Notes under the pieces: model-generated | What the model saw: only the letters and a program-made list of their open reading frames with translations | Databases searched by the model: none | What the model was told of the DNA's origin: nothing | Position numbers and translations under genes: made by a program | Shown here: one piece after another, positions 37,319 through 47,548 of the stretch | Layout: each line of letters opens with the position of its first letter | Numbering within the stretch: the first letter of the stretch is position 1 | Assembly (NCBI GenBank): GCA_025359185.1 | Contig: JANYHF010000014.1 | Coordinates: 1 to 64,000 of the forward strand | Source of the DNA: Hyphomicrobiaceae bacterium | GTDB taxonomy: Bacteria > Pseudomonadota > Alphaproteobacteria > Rhizobiales > Hyphomicrobiaceae | Direction of reading: 5' to 3' | Length of the DNA stretch: 64,000 bases

Positions 37319-37670
37319 GGGTTGGCCGCTCCTTGGGTGGGCAGCATGGGGTGAGATCCGAAATCAGCGGCGCGCAAATCTCGGGGCGACCGCCGCAACA
37401 ATCATTGAGCAGGAACACCATGACGGTGCGGAACTGGTCTAGGCCGGCCCGGTAGATGATCGAACGTGAGTGCCGTTCGCTCTTGATGAGGCCAGCGCGT
37501 GTGAGGATCGCCAGATGGGCGGACATCGTGTTCTGCGGCGTGCCAATCAACCGCGCCAGTTCGCCAGCCGGGACGCCTTCGGGTTCCCTCGCGACGAGCA
37601 GCCGGAAGGTTTCCAGCCGTGTCGCCTGGGCAAGAGCTGAGAGGGCTGCGAGAGCGGCTGATTGATCCAT
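37311..37670 (-). CDS. arsR: ArsR-family arsenic-responsive repressor
   Basis: The protein of 119 residues has the ArsR winged helix (GELARLIGTPQNTMSAHLAI). The cysteines differ from the classic E. coli helix-4 site: they lie toward the C-terminus as Cys91-Cys92, Cys99 and Cys109-Cys110. The CC-x6-C spacing is like that of Acidithiobacillus ArsR, so arsenite binding by the C-terminal set is likely. It heads the operon and presumably represses it. Confidence 0.93.
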   Translation of the reverse strand: MDQSAALAALSALAQATRLETFRLLVAREPEGVPAGELARLIGTPQNTMSAHLAILTRAGLIKSERHSRSIIYRAGLDQFRTVMVFLLNDCCGGRPEICAPLISDLTPCCPPKERPTHA

Positions 37671-37688
37671 GCATCCAGAATAATGGAT
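37665..37688. promoter_or_regulatory. possible ArsR operator
   Basis: An inverted repeat ATCCAT (37665-37670) and ATGGAT (37683-37688), with a tighter ATCCA-N6-TGGAT inside, overlaps the arsR start codon and lies in the gap shared with the divergent soeA gene. ArsR dimers bind short AT-rich palindromes; assignment is by position only. Confidence 0.35.
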
Positions 37689-37821
37689 TTACATGACAGC
37701 CTAGTGACGGTTCGCGCCGGGGGGCTGGCCCCATGGCCTCATTGGCACTGGGCGTGGCAAAGGACTACTGCTACAGCCATAGTTCGCGCACTTTCATTCC
37801 ATTTTTCGCGCAAAGCTGTCC

Positions 37822-40701
37822 ATGCAACCCGTTGTCAACCTCAGCCCGCCGCCCGCCGACGAGGTGAAGGCGACGACGTGCTATATGTGTGCGTGCCGGT
37901 GCGGGATTCATGTCCACATCAAGGGCGGCGCGATCACCTACATCGAGGGCAATCGCGATCATCCGGTGAACAAGGGCGTGATCTGCGGCAAGGGCGCGGC
38001 GGGGATCATGCAGCATTTTTCGCCCGCGCGGCTCAGGAACCCTTTGCTCAGGACAGGCGAGCGCGGAAAGGGCCAGTTCAAGGAAATTTCATGGGACGAG
38101 GCGTTGAGCCTCGCGAGCACATGGCTCGGCGATGTGCGGCGAACCGACCCCAAAAAACTTGCATTCTTCACTGGCCGCGACCAAAGCCAAGCGCTCACTG
38201 GCTGGTGGGCGAGCCAGTTCGGTACGCCGAATTTCGCCGCCCATGGCGGGTTCTGTTCGGTGAACATGGCGGCGGCCGGCCTCTATACCATGGGCGGCTC
38301 ATTCTGGGAGTTCGGCGAACCCGATTGGGAGCGCACGAAATATTTCCTCTTGTTCGGAGTCGCCGAGGATCACGCCTCGAACCCGATCAAGATCGCGCTT
38401 GGGAAACTGAAAGCGCGTGGCGTCAAGATCGTGTCGGTGAACCCGGTGCGGACCGGCTACAACGCCATCGCCGACGAGTGGCTGGGCATCAAGCCGGGCA
38501 CGGACGGGTTGTTCGTGGCGGCGCTCATCCAAGAACTTTTCCGCACACAGCGTATCGATGTGGAGTCACTCTGCCGCTATACGAATGCTGCCTGGCTGGT
38601 GGTGCAGGCGCCGGGAACGGCCGGGGACGGATTGTTTGCGCGCGACGCGGCCGGAGCGCCGTTGGTCATCGATCGCAGGACCGGGCTCCCACGCCCAGTG
38701 CCGCTCTTTGCGGCACGGGGAGAGGGTGGGGGTGAGGGGCGTCCACAAGCTCCGGCCCTTCACCCCCACCCTCTCCCCGCGAAGGACGGGGAGAATGAGT
38801 TCCTGCCTGCGCTCAGCGGCGACTATGTGCTTGCCGATGGCCGCCAAGCGACGCCCTCGTTCGCGCTGATGGCTGAGCGCTACATGGGTGCCGAGTATGC
38901 TCCCGAGCGCGCAGAGGCCGAGACCGGCATTCCCGCTGCCACCATCCGGCGCATCGCGGCCGAACTTGCGACGGCGGCCTTCGACCAGGCCATCGCGCTG
39001 GATCAGCCGTGGACGGATTGGACGGGCACCCGGCATGAGACGATGACCGGCCGCCCAGTGTCGATGCACGCCATGCGCGGCGTGTCCGCCCATTCCAACG
39101 GCTTTCATACCTGCCGCCTGATCCATATCCTGCAGATCCTGCTGGGTTCCATCGATTGCCCCGGTGGCTTCCGCTACAAGCCGCCCTACCCGAAGTCCGT
39201 GCCGCCGGCCATCCGCCCCATGGGCAAAGCGGGGAAAACTGCTCCGAACACGCCGCTGGGCGGGTCGCCGCTCGGCTTTCCGATGGGGCCGGAGGATTTG
39301 CTCATTGGTCCCAACGGCGAGCCGCAGCGCGTTGACAAAGCCTATTCGTGGGAGGCGCCGCTGGCTGCGCACGGCCTCATGCATATGGTCATCACCAATG
39401 CGGCGACGGCTGATCCGTACCCGGTGGATGTGCTGTTCCTCTATATGGCCAATATGAGCTGGAATTCGTCGATGAATGTTCCCGCCGTGCTGCAGCATCT
39501 GACAGCGAAGGACGAAACAGGCGCATACAAAATCCCAAAGATCATCTATTCCGATGCCTATGCGTCGGAGATGGTGGCCTATGCCGATCTGATCCTTCCC
39601 GATACGACCTATCTCGAACGCTGGGATTGTATCTCCCTCCTTGATCGCCCGATTTCCGATCCCGATGGCCCCGCCGATGCCATCCGCCAACCGGTGGTGA
39701 AGCCCGACCGCAATGTGCGGCCGTTCCAGGAGGTGCTGCTGGATCTCGGCGCGCGGCTGGGGCTTCCGGGCTTTGTGGATATGGCGGGCAAGCCGAAATA
39801 TCCGGGCGGGTATGCGGACTATATAGTCAACCACGAGCGCGCACCGGGCATCGGGCCGCTGGCAGGCTGGCGCGGCACCGACGGCAAGAGCTTTGGCCGC
39901 GGCGCGGTGAACCCGCAGCAGCTGGAGCGTTACATCGAGAACGGCGCGTTTTTCGCGACGCAGCTGCCGCCCGAGGCGCGGTTTTTCAAACATGCGAACA
40001 AGGACTATCTGGAGTGGGCCACGTCCGTCGGCTTCATCGGCGCGCCCGATCCGGTGATCCTGCAACTCTATTGCGAGCCCTTGCAGCGGTTCCGTCTGGC
40101 GGCGCAAGGGCATGGGGGCGTGAAGCCGCCGGAGCAGCATCGTAAGCGGATTGCGACCTACTTTGATCCGTTGCCGTTTTGGTATCCAGCGGCAGGTGAT
40201 GCAGCGCCTAAAGAGGATCTGTACCCGTTATGCGCTATCACCCAGCGCCCCATGCATATGTACCATTCCTGGGGCAGTCAAAATGCCTGGTTGCGCCAGA
40301 TTACCAATGAGAACCGGCTGTTCATCCATCACGACCTCGCCCGCAAGCATGACCTCAAGGACGACGACTGGGTCTGGCTCACCAGCGCCACTGGCCGGAT
40401 CAAGTGCCAGGTGCGCGCGATGGACGGCGTCAATCCGCACACCGTGTGGACGTGGAACGCGATCGGCAAGCGCTCGGGCACTTGGGGGCTTGATCCGCAA
40501 GCACCCGAATCGCAGAAGAGCTTCCTGCTCAACCATCTGATCCCGGATCTTCTTCCAGAAGGCGCGGGCGGCTACCGCTATTCGAATTCCGATCCGGTGA
40601 CGGGCCAAGCCGCGTGGTATGACCTCAAAGTGCGGATCGAGAAATGCGTGGGAGATGCGGCGCGGGAAATTTCGCCGAAATTCGCGACGATCACACCATG
40701 A
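37822..40701 (+). CDS. soeA: molybdopterin oxidoreductase, SoeA-like sulfite dehydrogenase catalytic subunit
   Basis: This DMSO-reductase-family enzyme of 959 residues binds bis-MGD and one [4Fe-4S] cluster through Cys20, Cys23, Cys27 and Cys55. Cys145 (GGFCSVN) is a candidate Mo ligand, as in polysulfide and thiosulfate reductases. There is no Tat signal, so it faces the cytoplasm, which agrees with SoeA. A ferredoxin-type subunit and a DmsC-type anchor follow, giving the SoeABC layout for oxidising sulfite to sulfate; other DMSO-reductase-like roles cannot be excluded. Oddity: 38716-38779 is a palindromic repeat that codes in frame for a low-complexity insert at about residues 299-319. Confidence 0.82.
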   Translation: MQPVVNLSPPPADEVKATTCYMCACRCGIHVHIKGGAITYIEGNRDHPVNKGVICGKGAAGIMQHFSPARLRNPLLRTGERGKGQFKEISWDEALSLASTWLGDVRRTDPKKLAFFTGRDQSQALTGWWASQFGTPNFAAHGGFCSVNMAAAGLYTMGGSFWEFGEPDWERTKYFLLFGVAEDHASNPIKIALGKLKARGVKIVSVNPVRTGYNAIADEWLGIKPGTDGLFVAALIQELFRTQRIDVESLCRYTNAAWLVVQAPGTAGDGLFARDAAGAPLVIDRRTGLPRPVPLFAARGEGGGEGRPQAPALHPHPLPAKDGENEFLPALSGDYVLADGRQATPSFALMAERYMGAEYAPERAEAETGIPAATIRRIAAELATAAFDQAIALDQPWTDWTGTRHETMTGRPVSMHAMRGVSAHSNGFHTCRLIHILQILLGSIDCPGGFRYKPPYPKSVPPAIRPMGKAGKTAPNTPLGGSPLGFPMGPEDLLIGPNGEPQRVDKAYSWEAPLAAHGLMHMVITNAATADPYPVDVLFLYMANMSWNSSMNVPAVLQHLTAKDETGAYKIPKIIYSDAYASEMVAYADLILPDTTYLERWDCISLLDRPISDPDGPADAIRQPVVKPDRNVRPFQEVLLDLGARLGLPGFVDMAGKPKYPGGYADYIVNHERAPGIGPLAGWRGTDGKSFGRGAVNPQQLERYIENGAFFATQLPPEARFFKHANKDYLEWATSVGFIGAPDPVILQLYCEPLQRFRLAAQGHGGVKPPEQHRKRIATYFDPLPFWYPAAGDAAPKEDLYPLCAITQRPMHMYHSWGSQNAWLRQITNENRLFIHHDLARKHDLKDDDWVWLTSATGRIKCQVRAMDGVNPHTVWTWNAIGKRSGTWGLDPQAPESQKSFLLNHLIPDLLPEGAGGYRYSNSDPVTGQAAWYDLKVRIEKCVGDAAREISPKFATITP
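38716..38779. repeat. GGGGAG palindrome inside soeA
   Basis: Perfect 20-base arms (38716-38735 and 38760-38779, cores GGGGAGAGGGTGGGGG and CCCCCACCCTCTCCCC) flank a 24-base centre. This is the shape of a REP-like intergenic element, yet the reading frame stays open and it encodes a Gly-, Pro- and His-rich insert. Related short palindromes occur at 49839-49860 and 52301-52320. Confidence 0.85.
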
Positions 40702-41444
40702 CCACCCTCCCCACGCCACCAACCAAAAAACTCGGCCTCGTCATCGATCTCGACATCTGCGTCGGCTGCCAGGCTTGCGCGACGTCGTGCAAGGAGTGGA
40801 ACTCGCAAGGGCTTACCTCCGCGCCGCTGACCGATGAGGACCCCTACGGCGATGACCCGCACGGCACCTGGCTCAACCGTGTGCACACGTATGAAGTGGG
40901 CACAGGCCCCGCCGCCCGCACCGTGCATTTCCCGCGCTCGTGCCTGCATTGCGAGGACGCGCCCTGCGTCACCGTCTGCCCGACCGGCGCCAGCTACAAG
41001 CGCGCCGAGGACGGCATTGTGCTGGTCAATCCGGACACCTGCATCGGCTGCAAGCTCTGCTCCTGGGCCTGCCCCTATGGCGCGCGCGAATATGACTACA
41101 CCGACGGCGTCATGAAGAAATGCACGCTCTGCGTCGACCGCATCTACAACGAGAACCTTGCCGAAGTGGACCGCGTCCCGGCCTGCGTGCGTGCCTGCCC
41201 GACAGGCGCGCGGGCGTTTGGCGATTTGGGTGATCCAGGCAGCTCGGTGTCGAAAAACGTGGCAGCGCGCGGTGGCTACGACCTCATGCCGGAAATGGGG
41301 TGCAGGCCCACCAACAAGTACCTGCCGCCCCGCGAAAAGCGCGCCACGGCCGATCCCGAGCCGATGCCCTCGCTGGCCGAAATGGCCGCGGGCAAAGCCG
41401 GCCTTGAGAAATTGTTCGCCTGGGTGGACAAAGTGTTGTCGTAA
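40698..41444 (+). CDS. soeB: four-cluster ferredoxin subunit, SoeB-like
   Basis: The 248-residue electron-transfer subunit has four Cys groups for four [4Fe-4S] clusters: DICVGCQACATSCKEWN, SCLHCEDAPCVTVCPTG, TCIGCKLCSWACPYG, and CTLCVDRI with PACVRACPTGA. It would carry electrons from the molybdenum subunit to the membrane anchor. Its start overlaps the soeA stop in ATGA, so the two are made together. An upstream in-frame start at 40644 would lie within soeA and is unlikely. Confidence 0.88.
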   Translation: MTTLPTPPTKKLGLVIDLDICVGCQACATSCKEWNSQGLTSAPLTDEDPYGDDPHGTWLNRVHTYEVGTGPAARTVHFPRSCLHCEDAPCVTVCPTGASYKRAEDGIVLVNPDTCIGCKLCSWACPYGAREYDYTDGVMKKCTLCVDRIYNENLAEVDRVPACVRACPTGARAFGDLGDPGSSVSKNVAARGGYDLMPEMGCRPTNKYLPPREKRATADPEPMPSLAEMAAGKAGLEKLFAWVDKVLS

Positions 41445-41480
41445 AGGTCAGGGTCAGGCCGCAAGAGAGCCCTCTACTTT

Positions 41481-41517
41481 CCCTAATCCCTAATCCCTAC
41501 CCTCTAATCCCTCTTTC
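41481..41517 (+). repeat. telomere-like CCCTAAT array, copy 2
   Basis: CCCTAATCCCTAATCCCTAC followed by CCTCTAATCCCTCTTTC lies between soeB and soeC. It is the reverse-complement counterpart of 34660-34690, including part of the flanks (TACTTT before, CCCTCTT and CTACT after). The C-tracts could form an i-motif and the other strand a G-quadruplex. Confidence 0.75.
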
Positions 41518-41555
41518 TACTTCCTGTTCTCTCCTGTTCTCGTCGAGCCGATCGT

Positions 41556-42500
41556 ATGCACCCAGCCTATTCCGTCATCTTCTTCACTGCCGCGTCTGGC
41601 GCGGGCTATGGCTTACTCGCCTTACTGAGCATCGGTGTGGCGACCGGCTGGCTGCCGCCCGACCGCACGCTGGGGCTCACCGGTCTCGGCCTCGCCCTCA
41701 CCCTCATCACCGCAGGCCTCCTTTCCTCCACCGCCCATCTTGGCCGCCCCTCACGGGCGTGGCGCGCGTTCTCGCAATGGCGCTCGTCGTGGCTGTCGCG
41801 CGAAGGCGTGCTGGCGGTCGCCACCTACGTGCCTGCGGGCATCCTCGGACTCGGCTGGGCCATCCTTGGACGGACGGATGGCGTGTTTGCGCTGGCCGCT
41901 TGGCTGACGGTGCCGCTTGCGATCGCGACGGTGATCGCCACCGGCATGATTTATCAGAGCTTGGCGACCATCCGGCAGTGGCACCAGCGTTTGACCACGC
42001 CGGTCTACTTGCTGCTGGCGCTGGCGACCGGCGGGCTGCTGCTGATCGCCATCCTGCGCCTGACCACCGGGCAAGCTGGCAAGATCGTGCTGGTGGTGCA
42101 GGCGTTCCTGATTCTCGCGGCACTGATCAAATGGCTGTACTGGCGCGCCATCGACCGCGCGCCCGTTCTGGCGACACCTGAAACTGCCACCGGTCTCGGC
42201 CGCTTCGGCACGGTGCGTCAGCTGGAGGCCCCGCATTCGCAAGCCAATTATGTGATGCGAGAGATGGGCTACTCAATCGGCCGCAAGCACGCGCTCACGC
42301 TACGGTACGCTGTGCTTTGGCTGCTGTTCGGGCTGCCGTGTCTGCTGATCGCGCAAGCCCTGTGGCAGGGCACGTTCGCCACCATCGCCGTGATCGCTGC
42401 TGTGCTGTTGGCCGCCTTGGGCGTAGTTATCGAACGCTGGCTGTTCTTTGCCGAGGCCGAGCATGTGGTGATGACGTATTATGGGGCCGGTACAAAGTAG
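41556..42500 (+). CDS. soeC: DmsC/NrfD-type membrane anchor, SoeC-like
   Basis: The product of 314 residues has about eight membrane helices and the DmsC-family opening MHPAYSVIFFTAASGAGYGL and LGRPSRAWRAFSQWRSSWLS segment. It would pass electrons from SoeB to the quinone pool. The gap after soeB is 111 bases and holds the telomere-like array. The sequence resembles SoeC subunits more than E. coli DmsC, which supports the sulfite-oxidising assignment. Confidence 0.82.
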   Translation: MHPAYSVIFFTAASGAGYGLLALLSIGVATGWLPPDRTLGLTGLGLALTLITAGLLSSTAHLGRPSRAWRAFSQWRSSWLSREGVLAVATYVPAGILGLGWAILGRTDGVFALAAWLTVPLAIATVIATGMIYQSLATIRQWHQRLTTPVYLLLALATGGLLLIAILRLTTGQAGKIVLVVQAFLILAALIKWLYWRAIDRAPVLATPETATGLGRFGTVRQLEAPHSQANYVMREMGYSIGRKHALTLRYAVLWLLFGLPCLLIAQALWQGTFATIAVIAAVLLAALGVVIERWLFFAEAEHVVMTYYGAGTK

Positions 42501-42522
42501 GGCCGAGACCCGCGAGGTAAAC

Positions 42523-42597
42523 TGGTGGGTGGTGAGAGGATCGAACTCCCGGCCACTTCGGTGTAAACGAAGCGCTCTACCGCTGAGCTAACCACCC
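42523..42597 (-). tRNA. tRNA-Val (TAC)
   Basis: The minus-strand 75-base cloverleaf has acceptor GGGTGGT/ACCACCC, D arm GCTC/GAGC, anticodon stem with loop TTTACAC (anticodon TAC), T arm with TTCGATC and an encoded CCA. It lies downstream of hupB on the same strand. Confidence 0.96.
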
Positions 42598-42623
42598 GGC
42601 TGTTTCCGTCCGGTCCTCGTCAC

Positions 42624-42707
42624 GGCCGGACTTGACCCGGCCACCCAGGGCGGCACATGCAGATGGCTCTGTTATGAGGCACTGGATGGCCGGGTCAAGC
42701 CCGGCCA
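42624..42707. repeat. GGCCGGACTTGACCCGGCC inverted repeat
   Basis: The arms GGCCGGACTTGACCCGGCCA (42624-42643) and its near-complement (42687-42707, core GGCCGGGTCAAGCCCGGCC) lie between tRNA-Val and hupB. A single arm recurs at 45873-45895. It is a dispersed palindromic element. Confidence 0.8.
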
Positions 42708-42738
42708 TGAGAAAAGCGCGTTGCGCCCGTGGCCAACC

Positions 42739-43017
42739 TTACTTCCCGGCGATGGCTTCTTTGAGGTTCTTGGCGGCCGTAAAGCGCGGCACGGTCGTGG
42801 CAGGCAGCTGGATCTGCGCCTTGGTCTGCGGATTGAGGCCGGTGCGGGCGGCGCGGTGGCTGACCTTGAAGGTGCCAAAGCCCGGAATGCGGACTTCTTC
42901 GTGAGCCTTCAGGCTCTTTTCAATATGCACAAAGAGCGAATCGATGACCTCGCCAGCCTTCTCCTTGGTGAGTGCAGCTTCATCGGCGATGGCGGCAACG
43001 AGTTCTTTTTTGTTCAT
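42739..43017 (-). CDS. hupB: HU-family DNA-binding protein
   Basis: This 92-residue nucleoid protein begins MNKKELVAAIADEAALTKEK and has the arm motif of HU (GFGTFKVSHRAARTGLNPQT). It bends DNA as a dimer and follows lon, its usual place in Proteobacteria. The start at 43017 is the canonical HU N-terminus; an upstream extension in frame is not coding in the family. Confidence 0.96.
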   Translation of the reverse strand: MNKKELVAAIADEAALTKEKAGEVIDSLFVHIEKSLKAHEEVRIPGFGTFKVSHRAARTGLNPQTKAQIQLPATTVPRFTAAKNLKEAIAGK

Positions 43018-43161
43018 GACAAGACCTTTCGTGACAAACGCATTGTTTGAGTGTGTTGGCCGGTAATGTGTCCAGCCCCAGGGACGCCTATAGCCATCAT
43101 GGCAGGCTTTGGCTAGGGTTAATTTTGGCATCAGAGCCCGGATTTCCGGCTTTTTTCACAG

Positions 43162-43195
43162 ATATGGCCCCTGCGGATTACCGCCGGGGCCATAT
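43162..43195. terminator. hairpin after lon
   Basis: ATATGGCCCC/GGGGCCATAT (ten perfect pairs) encloses GCGG-ATTA-CCGC after a single mismatch. It lies 40 bases beyond the lon stop. The sequence after the stem on the lon strand is A-rich, not T-rich, so a Rho-independent role is uncertain. Confidence 0.45.
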
Positions 43196-43234
43196 GGCTG
43201 TTCATCGATGGCCCGCCCAGGGCGGCCGTGTTGC

Positions 43235-45655
43235 CTAATGGGCGGTGATGCCTGTGCCGTCTTCGTCAGGGAGCACGGCGGTGACCGTCTCCACTTCAGA
43301 CCACACGATGGGTGTCAGCGGACGGGTCAGTGCGATCTTCAGCACATCGTCCATGCGTGCGACCGGGATGATCTCCAGGCCGCTTTTGACCACGTCGGGG
43401 ATCTCGGCAAGATCTTTGGCGTTGTCTTCCGGGATGATCACCGTCTTCAGACCGCCGCGCAGGGCCGCCAGAAGTTTTTCCTTCAGGCCGCCGATGGGCA
43501 GCACACGGCCACGCAGCGTGATCTCGCCGGTCATGGCGACATCGCGGCGCACCGGCGTACCCGTCATGATGGACACAATGGCCGTTACCATGGCGACGCC
43601 TGCCGACGGACCGTCCTTGGGCGTTGCACCTTCCGGCACATGCACATGGATATCCTTTTTCTCGAACATCGGCGGGGCGATGCCGAAATCGACAGACCGC
43701 GAGCGCACATAGGCGTTGGCGGCCGTGATCGATTCCTTCATCACATCGCGCAGATTGCCGGTGACGGAAAACCGCCCCTTGCCCGGCATCATCACGCCTT
43801 CGATGGTGAGCAGCTCACCGCCGACTTCGGTCCACGCCAAGCCCGTCACGACGCCGATCTGGTCATCGCTCTCCATCTCGCCGTACCGGTATTTCGGCAC
43901 GCCGAGATAGTCTTTGATGTTGGCAGCGGTCACCGTCACTGATGTGGTGCCGCCGAGCGAGATCGCCTTGACGGCCTTGCGGGCGAGTTTAGAGATTTCA
44001 CGCTCCAGCGAGCGCACCCCAGCTTCGCGCGTGTAACGGCGCAGCAGCTCTTCGAGCGCGGGCATCTCAACGCTCCACTCGTGCGGCTCCAGCCCGTGCG
44101 CGAGCGCGGCGGCTGGGATGAGGTGGCGCCGGGCGATCTCAACCTTCTCGGGCTCGGTGTAGCCGGCAATCCGGATGATCTCCATGCGGTCCAGCAGGGC
44201 CGGCGGGATGTTCAGCGTATTGGCGGTGGTCACGAACATCACGCTCGAAAGGTCATAGTCGACCTCAAGATAGTGATCGTTGAAGGTGTGGTTCTGCTCA
44301 GGGTCCAGGACCTCGAGCAGCGCCGCTGCCGGATCGCCACGGAAGTCCGAGCCCATCTTGTCCACCTCGTCGAGGAGGAACATCGGGTTTGGTTTCTTGG
44401 CTTTGCGCATGGACTGGATGACCTTGCCGGGCATCGAGCCAATGTAAGTGCGCCTGTGGCCGCGAATTTCGGCCTCGTCGCGAACGCCGCCAAGCGACAT
44501 GCGCACGAATTCGCGCCCCGTCGCTTTCGCGATGGATTTTCCGAGCGAGGTTTTGCCCACGCCAGGAGGGCCGACGAGGCACAAGATCGGTCCCTTCAGC
44601 TTGTTCGTACGCTGCTGCACCGCTAGGTATTCAAGGATGCGCTCCTTGACCTTCTCAAGCCCGTAATGCTCGTCTTCGAGCACCTTTTCGGCTTCCAAGA
44701 GGTCACGCTTGATCTTGCTGGGCTTGCCCCAGGGAATCGACAGCAGCCAATCGAGATAATTGCGCACCACCGTCGCTTCGGCCGACATCGGGCTCATCTG
44801 CCGCAGTTTTTTAACCTCGGCCTTTGCCTTCTCCTCAGCTTCCTTGGACAGCTTGGTCTTCTCAATCTTTTCTTCGAGCTCAGCGATATCGTCGCGCTCG
44901 TCGCCGTCCCCGAGTTCCTTCTGGATCGCCTTCATCTGCTCGTTGAGGTAATACTCGCGCTGGGTCTTCTCCATCTGGCGCTTGACACGCGAGCGGATTT
45001 TTTTCTCGACCTGGAGAACAGAAATCTCGCTCTCCATGAGGGCGTAGACTTTCTCGAGGCGCTCTGAGAGCGTCGTGGTTTCCAGCACGTCTTGCTTGTC
45101 GGCGATCTTCACCGCCAAGTGCGAGGCGATGGTGTCGCCAAGCTTGGAATAGTCTTCGATCTGCGAGACGGTGCCGAGCACTTCTGGCGAAATCTTCTTG
45201 TTCAGCTTTACATAGCTCTCGAACTGCGAGATCGCCGAGCGCGACAGCGCCTCGATCTCGTCTTCGGAGCCCTGCTCCTCGGTGATACGCTCGACTTCCG
45301 CCTCGTAATAATTGGCATTGTTCGTGTACCGCTTGATGCGCGCACGCGAGCCACCCTCGACGAGCACCTTCACGGTGCCATCGGGGAGTTTCAGCAGCTG
45401 CAAGACATTGGCGAGCGTGCCGACGGTGTAGATGGCATCGGGTGACGGATCGTCGTCGCTCGCGTTCTTCTGCGCCGCGAGCAGGATGTGCTTGTCCGCG
45501 CGCATCACTTCTTCGAGCGCGTTGATGGATTTTTCGCGGCCGACGAACAAGGGCACGATCATATAGGGAAACACGACGATGTCCCGGAGCGGGAGCACCG
45601 GATAAAGCTCAGGCCCGCTTGCAGGCTTCTTGGTGGTCACTTTGTCGTCGCCCAT
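43235..45655 (-). CDS. lon: ATP-dependent protease Lon
   Basis: Lon degrades misfolded and regulatory proteins. The start at 45655 gives 806 residues, the usual size; the frame extends upstream by 27 basic residues without family support. Order: N-terminal substrate domain ([20 protein letters not shown]), coiled linker, AAA+ module with Walker A GPPGVGKT at about 362-369, and a C-terminal Ser-Lys protease with Ser684 ([10 protein letters not shown]) and the Lys near 727. It lies in the conserved run clpP-clpX-lon-hupB. Confidence 0.97.
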   Translation of the reverse strand: MGDDKVTTKKPASGPELYPVLPLRDIVVFPYMIVPLFVGREKSINALEEVMRADKHILLAAQKNASDDDPSPDAIYTVGTLANVLQLLKLPDGTVKVLVEGGSRARIKRYTNNANYYEAEVERITEEQGSEDEIEALSRSAISQFESYVKLNKKISPEVLGTVSQIEDYSKLGDTIASHLAVKIADKQDVLETTTLSERLEKVYALMESEISVLQVEKKIRSRVKRQMEKTQREYYLNEQMKAIQKELGDGDERDDIAELEEKIEKTKLSKEAEEKAKAEVKKLRQMSPMSAEATVVRNYLDWLLSIPWGKPSKIKRDLLEAEKVLEDEHYGLEKVKERILEYLAVQQRTNKLKGPILCLVGPPGVGKTSLGKSIAKATGREFVRMSLGGVRDEAEIRGHRRTYIGSMPGKVIQSMRKAKKPNPMFLLDEVDKMGSDFRGDPAAALLEVLDPEQNHTFNDHYLEVDYDLSSVMFVTTANTLNIPPALLDRMEIIRIAGYTEPEKVEIARRHLIPAAALAHGLEPHEWSVEMPALEELLRRYTREAGVRSLEREISKLARKAVKAISLGGTTSVTVTAANIKDYLGVPKYRYGEMESDDQIGVVTGLAWTEVGGELLTIEGVMMPGKGRFSVTGNLRDVMKESITAANAYVRSRSVDFGIAPPMFEKKDIHVHVPEGATPKDGPSAGVAMVTAIVSIMTGTPVRRDVAMTGEITLRGRVLPIGGLKEKLLAALRGGLKTVIIPEDNAKDLAEIPDVVKSGLEIIPVARMDDVLKIALTRPLTPIVWSEVETVTAVLPDEDGTGITAH

Positions 45656-45872
45656 GACTTTGGTTCTTCCTTTGAGAGCGGCCCCGCGACGCGGCGCGCC
45701 TTTCGGGGCACCCTCCGGCTTGCGGTCCTTTGGCAATGCGATCGTCCCTTGTCTGGTTCCGGCGCGGCTGATGCCGGGCAGGCTTTGGGTTAATGCAACC
45801 CGTTCGAGTCACATATGCGCTACGTGACCCTAATCAACCCCTGACCGGATGGTCAGCTTCACCTCTTGCCAC

Positions 45873-45895
45873 GGCCGGATTTGACCCGGCCATGA
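45873..45895. repeat. single arm of GGCCGG-TTGACCCGGCC repeat
   Basis: GGCCGGATTTGACCCGGCCATGA matches the arms at 42624-42707 and lies in the lon-clpX gap just below the clpX stop. It is itself partly palindromic and could act as an end-of-gene hairpin. Confidence 0.65.
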
Positions 45896-45912
45896 CAAAT
45901 GAGCGACGGTCG

Positions 45913-47166
<1,254 letters not shown>

Positions 47167-47548
47167 GCGTCGTCTTGCTTTCGTTGGGCGGAACCGGAAC
47201 CAGCGTGGATTGCTCGCCTGGTTTCAGAGTCCTGCCGCTGCTCGCAGCCTCTTGCAAACGCTTCGCCGCAACACCACCCCAATCCTCAAGCTGCCAAACC
47301 GAATCTTGGACCAAACGCTTGAGTCTGGTGATTGGAGCATGCCGCAGGCTGCCTGATCAAGGCATCCCGCAACGCCGTAGCTCCGTCACAGGTGTATCAG
47401 CGGCTCATTTACCACAGTCTCGAACCGGTGCCGAGCCTGAGCGTCACTGGTTTGTCACGAGGATTATGCAACTCCCCTGCCACTGTGCCTATGTCATCAT
47501 GCCCGTCAAATCTGCTGCTTTCACGGCAGATTCGTGGAAGCCCATGAC
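47167..47548. other. intergenic region clpP-clpX
   Basis: These 382 bases between clpP and clpX on the minus strand show no supported gene or repeat. They presumably contain the clpX promoter; no strong sigma-70 or sigma-32 match is obvious to the eye. Confidence 0.45.

Noticed and set aside
38640-38800. soeA as a pseudogene because of the repeat insertion
   Set aside because: The frame is open throughout, cofactor motifs are intact on both sides, and soeB is translationally coupled; the gene is treated as functional.
38566-40140. Long minus-strand frame opposite soeA (about 524 codons)
   Set aside because: It is an antisense shadow of a clear molybdoenzyme gene and has no recognisable feature.
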